Shown here: positions 17,301-26,821 of the stretch, in pieces
Position numbering within the stretch: position 1 is the stretch's first letter
How the letters are laid out: each line of letters begins with the position of its first letter
Source of the DNA: Streptomyces taklimakanensis
GTDB taxonomy: Bacteria > Actinomycetota > Actinomycetes > Streptomycetales > Streptomycetaceae
Assembly: GCF_009709575.1 (NCBI RefSeq)
Contig: NZ_WIXO01000001.1
Coordinates: 5,768,001 to 5,832,000, forward strand
Direction of reading: 5' to 3'
Length of the DNA: 64,000 nt
Made by a program: the position numbers and the translations under genes
The notes under the pieces: model-generated
Told to the model about the DNA's origin: nothing
What the model saw: the letters and a program-made list of their open reading frames with translations, nothing else
The model's database searches: none

Positions 17301-17704
17301 GTGATGTTTCCGCGTATGGTGAACGCTGCCGTATCGACCACCGCGGTGGTGGCCGCGGTGCTCGGCCTGTCCGCCACGGCCCCGGCCGAGCCCCCCGCCG
17401 CGCCGGCCGCGCGACCGTCGAGGCCGGTGACGCCCCCACCTGCCGGTCGGACGTGTCGGTCAACGCCCTTCCGGTCGTGGTCCTCGGCCCCGACACCATC
17501 GTCCGCTGACGATCGCCGGCCGGGGGCGTACTCCACACCGCGGGACGACAGGGCACATCGCCCCGTCCTTCGCGCACACGGTGTGCGTCGAGCCCGGCGA
17601 CCCCATGCGTGGCGAGCTCGGGCGTGTCGCCGACTTCCACCCCGGTGTCCCCCCGGGCGGCCCGGCGGAGGGCCCCGACCTCGCGAGCCGGCCGCACGAG
17701 ACCC
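17301..17704 (+). pseudogene. Probable remnant of a secreted protein gene (frameshifted)
   Basis: GTG/ATG at 17301/17304 after GAGAGGACT opens a signal-peptide-like start (MVNAAVSTTAVVAAVLGLSA, TAPAEP). About 17390 the coding-like signal shifts frame, reading VEAGDAPTCRSDVSVNALPV up to a stop at about 17507. A third frame then reads AHTVCVEPGDPMRGELGRVA with coding-like G/C third positions. This is consistent with a degraded exported protein, or with coincidental GC-rich frames. I see no other gene in 17192-17707. Confidence 0.35.
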
Positions 17705-17707
17705 GAC

Positions 17708-18001
17708 TCACTCGTCCGGCCCGCGGACGGTGGCGATGTCGGCGAGACCGGAAACGGTCAGAACGGGAGTCAGCAGGGGAGGGGCGATGAGTTCGATCCG
17801 GTCGGCGTGCCGGAAGAAGACGCTCAGACCCGCGCTGTCGAGGTACTCGACGGCGGTGAGGTCGACGACGAGGGGCCCCGGTATGTCTTCCAAGGCGCCG
17901 GCGAGGGCGTCGGTGTTGCTCATGTCGATTTCGCCGACGACCGTGAGCAGCGCGGTCCCGTCCGCGCGGCGACCGGGGGTGAGCGTGAGGGGGGTGGTCA
18001 T
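17708..18001 (-). CDS. STAS-domain anti-sigma factor antagonist
   Basis: 97 aa. Single STAS domain: LLTVVGEIDMSNTDALAGAL, then PLVVDLTAVEYLDSAGLSVF, where the Ser of DSAG is the phosphorylatable residue of RsbV/SpoIIAA proteins. Its ATG shares one base with the stop of the large fusion protein gene (TGATG), so the two are translationally coupled. It should be phosphorylated by the RsbW-like ATPase domain of the fusion and dephosphorylated by its PP2C domain, and is the natural target of that protein. Confidence 0.9.
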   Translation of the reverse strand: MTTPLTLTPGRRADGTALLTVVGEIDMSNTDALAGALEDIPGPLVVDLTAVEYLDSAGLSVFFRHADRIELIAPPLLTPVLTVSGLADIATVRGPDE

Positions 18002-21000
18002 CAGGCGATCCTTGTCTGCATCTCGACGGTGGTGCCAGTCGGGCCGGAGTCGATGGTGACCTGCTGCATCATGGCTCGCATGAGAGCCACGCCGCGGCCT
18101 CGGTGGGGGTTGGCCTCCGGCCGGGGGGGCTTCCAACGACCGCTGTCGGCAACGGTGAGGCGCAGATTGTCGACGAGAGCTTCGGCGCGCAGGCGGACGG
18201 TGTCGCCGGGGGTGTGGCGGTGCCCGTGCCCGTGCTCGATGGCGTTGGCACACGCCTCGCCCGCGGCGACCAGGATGTTCTGCACGGTGTGGGGCGGTAG
18301 GTCGCACTGGTCGAGCCACCCCCGCAGGGTTCTGCGGACGGGCGCGAGTTGGGACGACTCGGCGGGGAAGGCCATCTCCAGCGGGGCGGGGTGGCGGTAC
18401 AGCAGCAGAGCCACGTCGTCGTCGTAGCCGTCGACGGGAGCCAGACGGGTCATGACCTGGGTGGCGAGGTCGTCGACGGCGGTGTTCCGGCCTTCCTGGA
18501 CGGCTTCGCTGGCCTGGTCGATGCCCGCGCTCAGCGGGCGGCGACGCCGCTCCACGAGCCCGTCGGTGTACAGCATCAGGGTGGCGCGCGCGGGCATGGT
18601 GCACTCGCCCTCCGGCCGGGGCCTGTCGGGGCGGACGGCCAGGGGGATGGAACGTCCGTCCTCGAGCAGCCGGGTGGTGCCGTCGGGGTGGGTGAGGATG
18701 CCCGGCGGGTGTCCCGCGCTGGAATAGGTCAGGTGTCCGGTCTCGGGGTCGAGGACGCCGCAGAAGACGGTGGTGCACATCGCACCGGGAACGCCGGCGG
18801 CGAAGCGGTCCAGGGCCATGAGGGTCCGGGCGGGGCCGGTGTTCTGCAGCAGCAGGGCCCGGCAGGCGCTGCGCAGTTGTCCCATCACGCTGGCCGCTTC
18901 CAGACCGCGGCCGACGCAGTCCCCGACGACTATGCCGATGCGCCCGTCGGGCAGGGCGATGATGTCGTACCAGTCGCCGCCGACCTCCAGGGGACGGGTG
19001 GCGGGCTCGTAGCGGACGGCGAAGCCGTCGGGCAGGTGGGAGGGGCCGAGTATGGCGCGCTGCAGCGCTATGGCGGTTTCGCGCTGCTGGTCGATCTGGT
19101 GGACGCGGGCCATTCCCTGGGCGAGGTGTCCGGCCAGCAGGGACAGCAGTAGTTGGTCCTCGTCGGAGAAGGGCCGGTTGTCCCCCAGCTCGATCCAGAG
19201 CGCCATCGGACCGTGGGGGTGTTCGACGGTGATGCCCGCGCCGGTGCGGCCGACGACCGGGGTGAGCGGGGGCTGCCCGTGCAGGGCGGTGAGCGCCTCG
19301 CGGCGGTCGGCCGACAGGTCCTGCCGGCCCGGCTCCGTGTCGTCGGCGATCAGGGAGGGTTCGTCACCGTGGTCGAAGACCGCGGCCAGGACGCTCCGGG
19401 CGCCCCACAGGCCCTTCAACTCGCCGAGGGCGGCGGTCAGGGCCCCGTGCAGGCTCGTCGCCTCCGACAGCCGCAGACTCAGCGCCGCCAGGGCGCTCTC
19501 GCGCTGGATGGCGTGGTGCTCGGCGGTGACGTCGCGGAAGGTGCCGACGGTCACGCGACGCCCGGTGTCGGGGTCCTGGGCCCGATTGAAGGTGGCGGTG
19601 ACCCACAACCGGTGCCCGTCGCGGTGGGTGACGGGGATGGTGTAGCTGCCCTGCGGGTTGTCGAGCAGTTGGGCGAAGGCCTCGGCGACCTGCCGATGGG
19701 CGTCGGAGTCGGTGTCGGCGTCCGGCCACCACGGGTGGACCGGCTGGTAGGGCAGGCCCTCGGGACCGTAGCCGAGGATGTCCGCGAAGGCGGTGTTGAT
19801 CTCGATGACGGCGCCGTCCTCGTCGCAGACGAAGAACGCCTCCTGCAGCGAGTTCACCAGCGCGGTGCGCCAGCGGGCGTGGTGGTTGCGCAGCCGCGCC
19901 AGCTCCACGTTGGCCCGTACCCGGGCCAGTAGCTCCGCGGCGGCGAACGGCTTGACCAGGTAGTCGTCGGCGCCGGCCCGCAGGCCCTCGATGGAGGCCT
20001 CCTGGCCGGCGCGGGCGGACAACAGCAGAACGGGCACGGACGCCGTGCGCGCGTCCCCGCGCAGCTCCGCCACCAGGGCCAGACCGTCCAGGCGGGGCAT
20101 CATCACATCGCTGACGACCAGATCCGGCTCGTCCGCGCGGATGACGTCCAGGGCCTCCCGACCGTCGCTGACGGTGCTGACGTGATAGCCGGCGTCGCGC
20201 AGCAGCCGGGCGAGGTAGTCCCGCATGTCGGCGTTGTCGTCGGCGACCAGCACGCGCGCCGGGACGTGGTCGGCGGGGGACCTCGAGGGCGGTGCCGTGG
20301 CCTCCGCGGCGAGCGCGCCGGTGTCGTCCGCGGGCAGCCAGCGCAGGGCCTCCTGCACATACGGGTCGGCGGAGGAGGTGGCGTCGCGGGCCCCCGGGGA
20401 CGACACGACGGCGTCGGCGGGGAGGTGGCCGGAGCCGAACGGCAGACGGATGGTGAAACGGGTGCCCTCGCCCTCGGTGCTGTCGGCGGTGATCGTCCCG
20501 CCGTGCAGCCCGACGAGTTCCTTGACCAGGGCCAGACCGATGCCGCTGCCCTCGTTCGAGCGCGAGCGGGTGTTCTCGATGCGGTGGAACCGCTCGAACA
20601 GCCTGGGCATCTCCGTCGCCGGCACGCCGACGCCGGTGTCGGCGACCGTGACCACCGCGTGGGATCCCTCGGCGCGCACGACGACGCCGATCGATCCGTC
20701 GAAGGTGAACTTCAACGCGTTGCTGAGCAGGTTGAGCATCACCTTCTCCCACATGGCGCGGTCGAGGTGGACGGGGGCGGGCAGCGGAGGGCAGTCCACC
20801 TCGAAGGACAGCCCGGCCCTGTCGATGGCGGAGCGGAAGACACTGGCCAGCTCGGCGGTGACGGCGGCCAGATCGACCGGCTCGTAGCTCGCCCGCATCC
20901 GTCCGGCCTCGATGCGGGAGAAATCGAGCAGCGTGTTGACCAGCTTGCTCAACCGCAGTCCGTTGCGGTGGATGGCCTCCAGCTCCTCCCGCGTCCGCTC

Positions 21001-22167
21001 GTCCGCCTCGGACAACCGGCCGCGCAACTCCTCCAACGGCCCCATGATCAGTGTGAGCGGGGTGCGGAACTCGTGGCTGATGTTGGAGAAGAAGGCGGTC
21101 TTGGCGCGGTCCAGCTCGGCCAGTTCCTCGGCCCGCTGCTGTTGGGCCTGGTAGCTGCGGGCACTCGCGACGCCCGCGGCGACGTGCCGGGCGGTCAGCT
21201 CGACGAACCCGCGGTAGTTGTCGTCCAGCGGCCGGTACCGGTTCAGCGCGGCCACCAGGAACCCGTAGGGCGTGCTGCCCTGTTGCAGCAGCGGCACCGC
21301 CAACGCCTGCACGGGCGGCTCCGGCCAGGCCCCGCACGGCAGGTCGACGAACGGCGGCCCGTCGAACGTCACCAGCGAGGTCTCCCCCCGGGCCAGGGCG
21401 GCCGTGGGCCACACCCCGCCGGGATCCTCGACCGGGACCTCCGCCGGGGCGGCCGGATGCCCGGTGGGGATCCCGGTCGCACCGGCCAACCGCGCGCGAC
21501 CGTCGTCCTGGAACAGGTAGGTCAGGGTGAACGGGAGGTCCCGCGGGTTACGGTCGAGCTGCCGACCGGCGAAGGCCAGCATCTCCTGTTCGGTGCGGAC
21601 CACACTGAGGTCGGAACCCAGGTCCCGCAGCGTGGCCATCCGCCGCTCGCCGATGGCCCGCTCGGTGTCCTCGGTGACCACGCACAACATGCCGACCACC
21701 TCGCCGGCGTCGTCCCGCAGGGGACTGTAGGAGAACGTGTGGTAGGTCTCCTCCGGGTATCCGGACCGCTCCAGGAAGAGCAACAGCGACTCGTCCCAGG
21801 TCGCCTCCCCGGTGGACAGCACGGTGTCGATCCGCGGGCCGATGTCGTCCCAGATCTCCGCCCACACCTCGCTCGCCGGCCGGCCCAACGCCCACGGGTA
21901 CTTCCGACCCAGGGTGTCCCGCCGGTAGGCGGCGTTGCAGAAGAACGTCAGACGAGGACCCCACGCCATCCACATCGGGAACCGGGACGACAGCAGGATG
22001 CTCACCGCCGTCCGCAGGCTCTGCGGCCAATCGGCCGGCGGCCCCAGCGGGGTCGCCGCCCAGTCCACCGCGGCGAGATCCCGACCGACGTGTTCGCCGT
22101 CGACGGCGAACACGTCGGTTCCGGCCGCCGCCGGCGGCTCGTGCCCACCGTCTGCAGAACGTGTCAC
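18001..22167 (-). CDS. Hybrid PAS-GAF-histidine kinase-receiver-PAS-GAF-PP2C-ATPase signalling protein
   Basis: 1388 aa with about eight domains. PAS-like sensor ~15-150; GAF ~165-345; HisKA with phospho-acceptor His in SNISHEFRTPLTLIMG (~365) and HATPase with GSGIGLALVKELV to ~590; receiver ~655-775 with phospho-Asp in VVSDVMMPR (~688) and VKPF; PAS ~790-920; GAF ~930-1040; PP2C/SpoIIE ~1045-1240 (EVGGDWYDII, GDCVGRGLEAAS, YTDGLVERR, DDDVALLL); C-terminal RsbW-like ATPase ~1255-1385 (AAGEACANAIEHG, GRGVALMRAMM). It unites a hybrid two-component kinase with both the switch phosphatase and the anti-sigma-like kinase. The start is GTG 22167 after GGAAGGG. The coupled STAS protein is the likely output. 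Confidence 0.9.
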   Translation of the reverse strand: MTRSADGGHEPPAAAGTDVFAVDGEHVGRDLAAVDWAATPLGPPADWPQSLRTAVSILLSSRFPMWMAWGPRLTFFCNAAYRRDTLGRKYPWALGRPASEVWAEIWDDIGPRIDTVLSTGEATWDESLLLFLERSGYPEETYHTFSYSPLRDDAGEVVGMLCVVTEDTERAIGERRMATLRDLGSDLSVVRTEQEMLAFAGRQLDRNPRDLPFTLTYLFQDDGRARLAGATGIPTGHPAAPAEVPVEDPGGVWPTAALARGETSLVTFDGPPFVDLPCGAWPEPPVQALAVPLLQQGSTPYGFLVAALNRYRPLDDNYRGFVELTARHVAAGVASARSYQAQQQRAEELAELDRAKTAFFSNISHEFRTPLTLIMGPLEELRGRLSEADERTREELEAIHRNGLRLSKLVNTLLDFSRIEAGRMRASYEPVDLAAVTAELASVFRSAIDRAGLSFEVDCPPLPAPVHLDRAMWEKVMLNLLSNALKFTFDGSIGVVVRAEGSHAVVTVADTGVGVPATEMPRLFERFHRIENTRSRSNEGSGIGLALVKELVGLHGGTITADSTEGEGTRFTIRLPFGSGHLPADAVVSSPGARDATSSADPYVQEALRWLPADDTGALAAEATAPPSRSPADHVPARVLVADDNADMRDYLARLLRDAGYHVSTVSDGREALDVIRADEPDLVVSDVMMPRLDGLALVAELRGDARTASVPVLLLSARAGQEASIEGLRAGADDYLVKPFAAAELLARVRANVELARLRNHHARWRTALVNSLQEAFFVCDEDGAVIEINTAFADILGYGPEGLPYQPVHPWWPDADTDSDAHRQVAEAFAQLLDNPQGSYTIPVTHRDGHRLWVTATFNRAQDPDTGRRVTVGTFRDVTAEHHAIQRESALAALSLRLSEATSLHGALTAALGELKGLWGARSVLAAVFDHGDEPSLIADDTEPGRQDLSADRREALTALHGQPPLTPVVGRTGAGITVEHPHGPMALWIELGDNRPFSDEDQLLLSLLAGHLAQGMARVHQIDQQRETAIALQRAILGPSHLPDGFAVRYEPATRPLEVGGDWYDIIALPDGRIGIVVGDCVGRGLEAASVMGQLRSACRALLLQNTGPARTLMALDRFAAGVPGAMCTTVFCGVLDPETGHLTYSSAGHPPGILTHPDGTTRLLEDGRSIPLAVRPDRPRPEGECTMPARATLMLYTDGLVERRRRPLSAGIDQASEAVQEGRNTAVDDLATQVMTRLAPVDGYDDDVALLLYRHPAPLEMAFPAESSQLAPVRRTLRGWLDQCDLPPHTVQNILVAAGEACANAIEHGHGHRHTPGDTVRLRAEALVDNLRLTVADSGRWKPPRPEANPHRGRGVALMRAMMQQVTIDSGPTGTTVEMQTRIA
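22084..22119. repeat. 36-bp perfect palindrome inside the fusion gene's 5' end
   Basis: A loopless perfect palindrome whose left half is ACCGACGTGTTCGCCGTC. It encodes TDVFAVDGEHVG, codons 17-28 of the leftward fusion gene, about 50 bp inside the start. It may be a coincidence of coding sequence or a regulatory site. Confidence 0.6.
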
Positions 22168-22382
22168 GCGACACCCTTCCGTTCACGTCGACCAACCCAC
22201 GGGGCCACCGCTCACGCCGACCACGCCCGTGGCAGCCGGTCCGCGGCGCGCCCCGGCTGCCGCGGGGAGCCCCCCACCAGCCCGGCCGCCCGTCGGAGTT
22301 CGGTGACGTGATCCGTAGGATAAGACAGCCACACCCACCAGCGGGCGCGCGGGTTGGGACCGGGAGCAGGCGGGAGACGACA

Positions 22383-23705
22383 GTGACGAACGGCGCCCTC
22401 CACCGGGTCGCGGAGCCCTCCCCGGCCGACGAGCAGCGGCGGCTCGCCGCGGTACGCCGTTACCGTGTCCTGGACACCCCGCCCGAGGGCGCGTTCGACA
22501 CCGTCACCTCGCTGGCCGCCCGCATCTTCGGCACACCGATGGCCGCGGTGGCGATCGTCGACGCCGACCGGGTGTGGTTCAAGGCCACGCACGGGCTGGG
22601 CGGGATCACCCAGATCGGTCGTGAGCCCGGTCTGTGCGCCTCGCCCTTCCTCCACGACGCCCCGTGCGTGGTGCCCGACGCCCTCGGCGACCCCCGTACG
22701 GCGGCCCACCCCCTGGTCCGCGGCGAGCCGGGCATACGGTTCCACGCGGCCGCGCCCATCACCACGGCCCGGGGCGAGTGCCTGGGAACGGTCAACGTGC
22801 TGGACACCCGGCCCCGCCAGGTCACGGACGATCAGATGGCCGCGCTCGTGGACCTGGCCTCACTGGTGATGGACGAACTGGAGGTGAGGCTGTCCGCCGT
22901 CCGTACCATCGCGGCCGAACGCGCCCAGCGCACCACGGCGGAGCGCCTGGCCCGCGCTCTGCAGCGAGCCCTGCTTCCGCCCGCCCTGCCGGCCGTGCCC
23001 GGCCTGGACACGGCCGCGGCGTACCACCCCGCCTCCGTGGACGAGGTGGGCGGCGACTTCTACGACCTGTTCCCCCTCGACGACGGCCGCTGGGCCTTCT
23101 TCCTCGGTGACGTGTGCGGCAAGGGGGCGGACGCCGCCTCCCTGACCTCGTTGACCCGCTACACCCTGCGGGCCGCCGCCATCTACGACCCCGATCCCTG
23201 CGCGGCCCTGGCCAACCTCGACACCGTCCTCAAGGGGGAGCACCAGGACGGCGCCCCCCGGTACTGCACCGCCGTGTTCGGAGTGCTCCAACCCGTGCCC
23301 GACGGCTCCTTCACCGTCTCCCTGGCCGGAGGCGGCCACCCCCCGGCCCTCGCGCTGCGCGCCGACGGCACCATCGAACTCGTCTCCACCACCGGCGGCC
23401 AACTGATCGGGATGCTGCCCCGACCCCGTTTCGTGCAGGCCACCACACGGCTCCTCCCCGGCGAGGCCCTGCTGCTCTACACCGACGGCCTCACCGAAGC
23501 CCGCACCCCCGACGGCACCATGCTGGGGGAGGACGGGCTGGTCCGCCGGTTGTCCGCCACCACCGTGCGGGAAGCCGACGGCCTGCTCGGCACCGTGGAC
23601 AAGCTCCTCACCGACCTGGGCACCGGGGTCGGTGACGACACCGCGCTGCTCGCCCTGTCCGTTCCGTCCCACCGCATCGACCCGTCCGCACAGGAGAACC
23701 GGTGA
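22383..23705 (+). CDS. GAF-PP2C (RsbU-like) serine phosphatase
   Basis: 440 aa. GAF ~20-165 (TVTSLAARIFGTPMAAVAIV, HAAAPITTARGECLGTVNVL), helical linker, then PP2C/SpoIIE ~200-430 with EVGGDFYDLFPLDDGRWAFF, GDVCGKGADAASLTS, AGGGHPPALALRADG, LLYTDGLTEAR and GVGDDTALLAL; the Asp residues form the Mn2+ site. It should dephosphorylate a STAS antagonist in response to a GAF ligand. GTG 22383 has GGGAG upstream. Its stop overlaps the next STAS gene (GTGA). Divergent from the large fusion gene. Confidence 0.9.
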   Translation: MTNGALHRVAEPSPADEQRRLAAVRRYRVLDTPPEGAFDTVTSLAARIFGTPMAAVAIVDADRVWFKATHGLGGITQIGREPGLCASPFLHDAPCVVPDALGDPRTAAHPLVRGEPGIRFHAAAPITTARGECLGTVNVLDTRPRQVTDDQMAALVDLASLVMDELEVRLSAVRTIAAERAQRTTAERLARALQRALLPPALPAVPGLDTAAAYHPASVDEVGGDFYDLFPLDDGRWAFFLGDVCGKGADAASLTSLTRYTLRAAAIYDPDPCAALANLDTVLKGEHQDGAPRYCTAVFGVLQPVPDGSFTVSLAGGGHPPALALRADGTIELVSTTGGQLIGMLPRPRFVQATTRLLPGEALLLYTDGLTEARTPDGTMLGEDGLVRRLSATTVREADGLLGTVDKLLTDLGTGVGDDTALLALSVPSHRIDPSAQENR

Positions 23706-24052
23706 CCGACCGAGCCCTGACCGTCGACAGCCAGAACCACCCCTCCGGCGCCACCGTGCTGACGGTGGCCGGGGAACTCGACCACCACACCGCGCCACGC
23801 CTCGCCCGTTCCCTGGAGGAGACGACCTTCGACCGTTCCGTGGTGATCGACCTGTCGGAACTCGCCTACTGCGACTCCACCGGCATCACCGTGCTCATCA
23901 CCGCCTACCACCGTGCCCGGGCGGCGGAATCCCGTCTCCTCCTCGCCGGGGTGAACCCCCACCTGCTGCGTGTCTTCCGCACCGTCGGCCTCGACCAGGT
24001 CTTCACCTTCCAACCCACCGTCGAACAGGCCCTCGACGCCCTGCGCTCCTGA
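23702..24052 (+). CDS. STAS-domain anti-sigma factor antagonist
   Basis: 116 aa. STAS domain with VLTVAGELDHHTAPRLARSL and VVIDLSELAYCDSTGITVL; Ser of DSTG is the regulatory phosphosite. The GTG start overlaps the phosphatase stop by 4 nt, so both are made from one message. It is the probable substrate of the GAF-PP2C protein; the cognate anti-sigma kinase could be the ATPase domain of the divergent fusion protein or one encoded elsewhere. Confidence 0.9.
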   Translation: MTDRALTVDSQNHPSGATVLTVAGELDHHTAPRLARSLEETTFDRSVVIDLSELAYCDSTGITVLITAYHRARAAESRLLLAGVNPHLLRVFRTVGLDQVFTFQPTVEQALDALRS

Positions 24053-24290
24053 CCGGCCTCCGCGACCGCCGTGGGCGGCGGGACGGAACCGGCGGCCGCC
24101 CGGCCGGGACGGGCCGGGGGCACGGCCCGGTGGGAGCGTCCGGGGAGCGGCACGGCGGGGGCGTTCGTTCCGCCGGAGTGATCGACCGTTCGGCCGACGG
24201 CCGCGGGCGACGGTGGTGCCACGGCGCGCGCCGCGGGCATACGGTGGCCGAGGCCGGCACGTGCCCGACACGGCGAAGGGAGCGCACGCC

Positions 24291-25703
24291 ATGGCGACCA
24301 CACAGCGCATGGTGGTCATCGGAGCGAACGCGGCGGGCATGTCGGCCGCCTCCCAGGCGCGCAGGCTCAAACCGGTCGGGGAGTTGGAGATCGTCGTCCT
24401 CGAGCGGGGCGGCTACACCTCCTACTCCGCGTGCGGCATCCCCTACTGGGTGGGGGGCGATGTCGCGGGTGTCGACGACCTGATCGCGCGGACTCCCGAA
24501 CAGCACCGCGAGCGGGACATCGATCTGCGGCTGTACACCGAGGTCACCGCCCTCGATCCGGACGGCCGGCGCGTCCGCGTCCGTGGGCGCGGCGATGGTG
24601 GGCCCCCCGGGGAGTGGCTGGGGTACGACCAGCTGGTCATCGCCACCGGTGCCCGCCCGCTACGTCCCGAACTGCCGGGCATCGACGCGCCGGGTGTGCA
24701 CGGCGTGCAGACCATGGAGGACGGCCGGGCGCTGCTGGAGGCTCTGGAGAGGATCGAGGCGGCGCGTTCGGCGGGAACCCCGCGGCGCGCGGTGGTGATC
24801 GGTGCCGGTTACATCGGTGTGGAGATGGCCGAGGCGCTGATCCGTCGCGGACACGAGGTCACGGTGGTGGACCGGGCGGAGCAGCCGATGACGACGCTCG
24901 ACCCGGACATGGGCCGTCTGGTGCGCGAAGCGATGTGCCGCATGGGCATCGAGACGGTCACCGGTGCCACCGTCACCGCCATCCGCACCGGCGAGGACGG
25001 CCGGGCGCGTGCGGTCGCCACCGAGGACACCGAGTACGAGGCCGACATCGTGGTGCTCGGACTCGGAGTGCGGCCCGAGACCGAACTCGCGCGGGAGGCG
25101 GGCCTGCCGCTGGGGGGCTCCGAAGGTCTGCTGACGGACCTGGCGATGCGCGTGCGGGGACGGGAGGACATCTGGGCGGGCGGTGACTGCGTCGAGGTCC
25201 TCGACCTCGTCTCGGGCCGCACCCGGCACGTCGCGCTGGGCACGCACGCGAACAAGCACGGCCAGGTCATCGGCACGAACATCGGCGGCGGTTACGCCAC
25301 CTTCCCCGGGGTCGTCGGCACGGCGGTCAGCAAGGTCTGCGACCTGGAGATCGCCCGCACCGGCCTGTCGGAGGAGCAGGCGAGGGCCCTCGGGCTGCGG
25401 TTCACGACCGTGACGATCGAGTCGACCAGCCGTGCCGGCTACTACCCCGGTGCCGCGCCGATGCACGTGAAGATGCTCGCCGAGCGCCGCACCGGCCGCC
25501 TCCTGGGCGCGCAGATCGTCGGACGCGAGGGGGCGGGCAAACGCGTGGACGTGGCCGCGGTCGCGCTGTCCGCCGGGATGACGGTCGAGCAGATGACGGC
25601 CTTGGACCTGGGATACGCCCCGCCGTTCTCCCCCTTGTGGGACCCGGTGCTGGTGGCGGCCCGGAAGGCGGCCGCGGAGGTACGTCGGGCGGGCGCGCAC
25701 TGA
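24291..25703 (+). CDS. FAD-dependent CoA-disulfide-reductase-like oxidoreductase
   Basis: 470 aa. N-terminal FAD site VVIGANAAGMSAASQARRL, redox region YTSYSACGIPYWVGG with a single Cys like the CoADR/NADH-oxidase class, NAD(P)H site VVIGAGYIGVEMAEALIRRG, second FAD motif IWAGGDCVEV, and a dimerisation domain with the Tyr-rich GYYPGAAPMHVKM. Members reduce CoA disulfide, polysulfides or O2 with NAD(P)H. No rhodanese domain. ATG 24291 has AAGGGAG upstream. The 238 bp before it show no gene. Confidence 0.85.
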   Translation: MATTQRMVVIGANAAGMSAASQARRLKPVGELEIVVLERGGYTSYSACGIPYWVGGDVAGVDDLIARTPEQHRERDIDLRLYTEVTALDPDGRRVRVRGRGDGGPPGEWLGYDQLVIATGARPLRPELPGIDAPGVHGVQTMEDGRALLEALERIEAARSAGTPRRAVVIGAGYIGVEMAEALIRRGHEVTVVDRAEQPMTTLDPDMGRLVREAMCRMGIETVTGATVTAIRTGEDGRARAVATEDTEYEADIVVLGLGVRPETELAREAGLPLGGSEGLLTDLAMRVRGREDIWAGGDCVEVLDLVSGRTRHVALGTHANKHGQVIGTNIGGGYATFPGVVGTAVSKVCDLEIARTGLSEEQARALGLRFTTVTIESTSRAGYYPGAAPMHVKMLAERRTGRLLGAQIVGREGAGKRVDVAAVALSAGMTVEQMTALDLGYAPPFSPLWDPVLVAARKAAAEVRRAGAH

Positions 25704-25836
25704 CACCGTGGCCGTCCGGGCGTGCCCGGCGCCGGAGGGCCGTCGCCGCAGGAGGCGTTCGACCGTCCGGGACCGGGGGCCGAGGAGCGCCGTGCCCCGG
25801 GCGGCTCGGTGGGGGACGGGCCACCCGGCCCGTCCC

Positions 25837-26673
25837 TCACGGGGTCAGATCGGTCCTCGCCTCCCCGGTCTCCGGGTCGTAGGGGTACGAGAGGTGCTGG
25901 TGGACCATCACCCACTCGCCGTCCCTCCGCCGGAACACGCGCGTCCCGCGCGACCAGCTCTCGGTGGCCGTACCGTCCGGCGGACGCGCGGTCATGCGGT
26001 TGAGTCCCCAGGCGACCGCGACGTCTCCGTCGACCAGGACCGTCAGGTCCGGGACCTCCCAGCCGACGGAGCCGGACGACGCCGCCAGGCCGCGCCGGCA
26101 GACCTCACGGACACGCTCCACCCCGGTGTGCCGCAGGGGCGCGTCGTGCTCATAGGAGACGACGTCCTCGGCGATGTGGTCCATCAGCCCGTCCAGGTTC
26201 TTCGCCGCGGTGTCGACGGACCACTGCCGGTGGATCGAGCGCACCTGTCGCTCGGCCGCGGATGTCGCGCTCCCGTCGGGGGCGTCCGGGAACGAGTGGT
26301 GCTCGTGCGTCACGACCCAGCGGCCCCGTTCCCTGCGCAGCCCGAGGGTGAGCCGCAGGCGGTTCTCCGGACGCTCGGCGAACTCCCGGGGAGTTCCGCA
26401 GCGCAGCAGGGCGTGGGCGAAGGCCACGTCGCCGCCGACGGTGACGTCGAGGGAGTCGATCTCGAAGGAGGCTCCCCGCGCCTGCCAGGCGAAGAAGGGC
26501 GGCCACGTCTCGCGGTAGGCGTCGATGCCGCGGACTCCCTCGTAGGGCGGCGGTACGTCGAACATCACGATGTCCTCCGCGTGGTCCGCCAGGACGCCGT
26601 CCATGTCGCCCCGGTGCACCGCCGCGGCCCACCGCTCCACCAAGGTCCGGATCAGTTCCTCGTCGTCGGACAT
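25837..26673 (-). CDS. Tandem SnoaL/NTF2-like domain protein
   Basis: 278 aa made of two homologous cone-fold domains of about 135 residues. The first starts EELIRTLVERWAAAVHRGDM and ends RWVVTHEHHSFP; the second starts RQVRSIHRQWSVDTAAKNLD and ends EWVMVHQHLSYPYDP. The conserved RWV..H.H.S.P ending is of the SgcJ/ketosteroid-isomerase-like type. Such proteins bind small hydrophobic ligands or act as isomerases/hydrolases; no specific function can be given. ATG 26673 has GAGGAGCGGG upstream. Fused duplication is the notable point. Confidence 0.78.
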   Translation of the reverse strand: MSDDEELIRTLVERWAAAVHRGDMDGVLADHAEDIVMFDVPPPYEGVRGIDAYRETWPPFFAWQARGASFEIDSLDVTVGGDVAFAHALLRCGTPREFAERPENRLRLTLGLRRERGRWVVTHEHHSFPDAPDGSATSAAERQVRSIHRQWSVDTAAKNLDGLMDHIAEDVVSYEHDAPLRHTGVERVREVCRRGLAASSGSVGWEVPDLTVLVDGDVAVAWGLNRMTARPPDGTATESWSRGTRVFRRRDGEWVMVHQHLSYPYDPETGEARTDLTP

Positions 26674-26821
26674 GGGTCCCGCTCCTCGCCGTCTCGTTCT
26701 CGGACGCTCTCTGTGGGATCGGACGCCGGCCGGCGCCGAAACTCATCGCCGGCGGCCGACACCGGGCGCGGTGGCCGGGCGGTCGACAGGCGGCGCTTTC
26801 GAGGAACGGCCGCTCCGGCTA

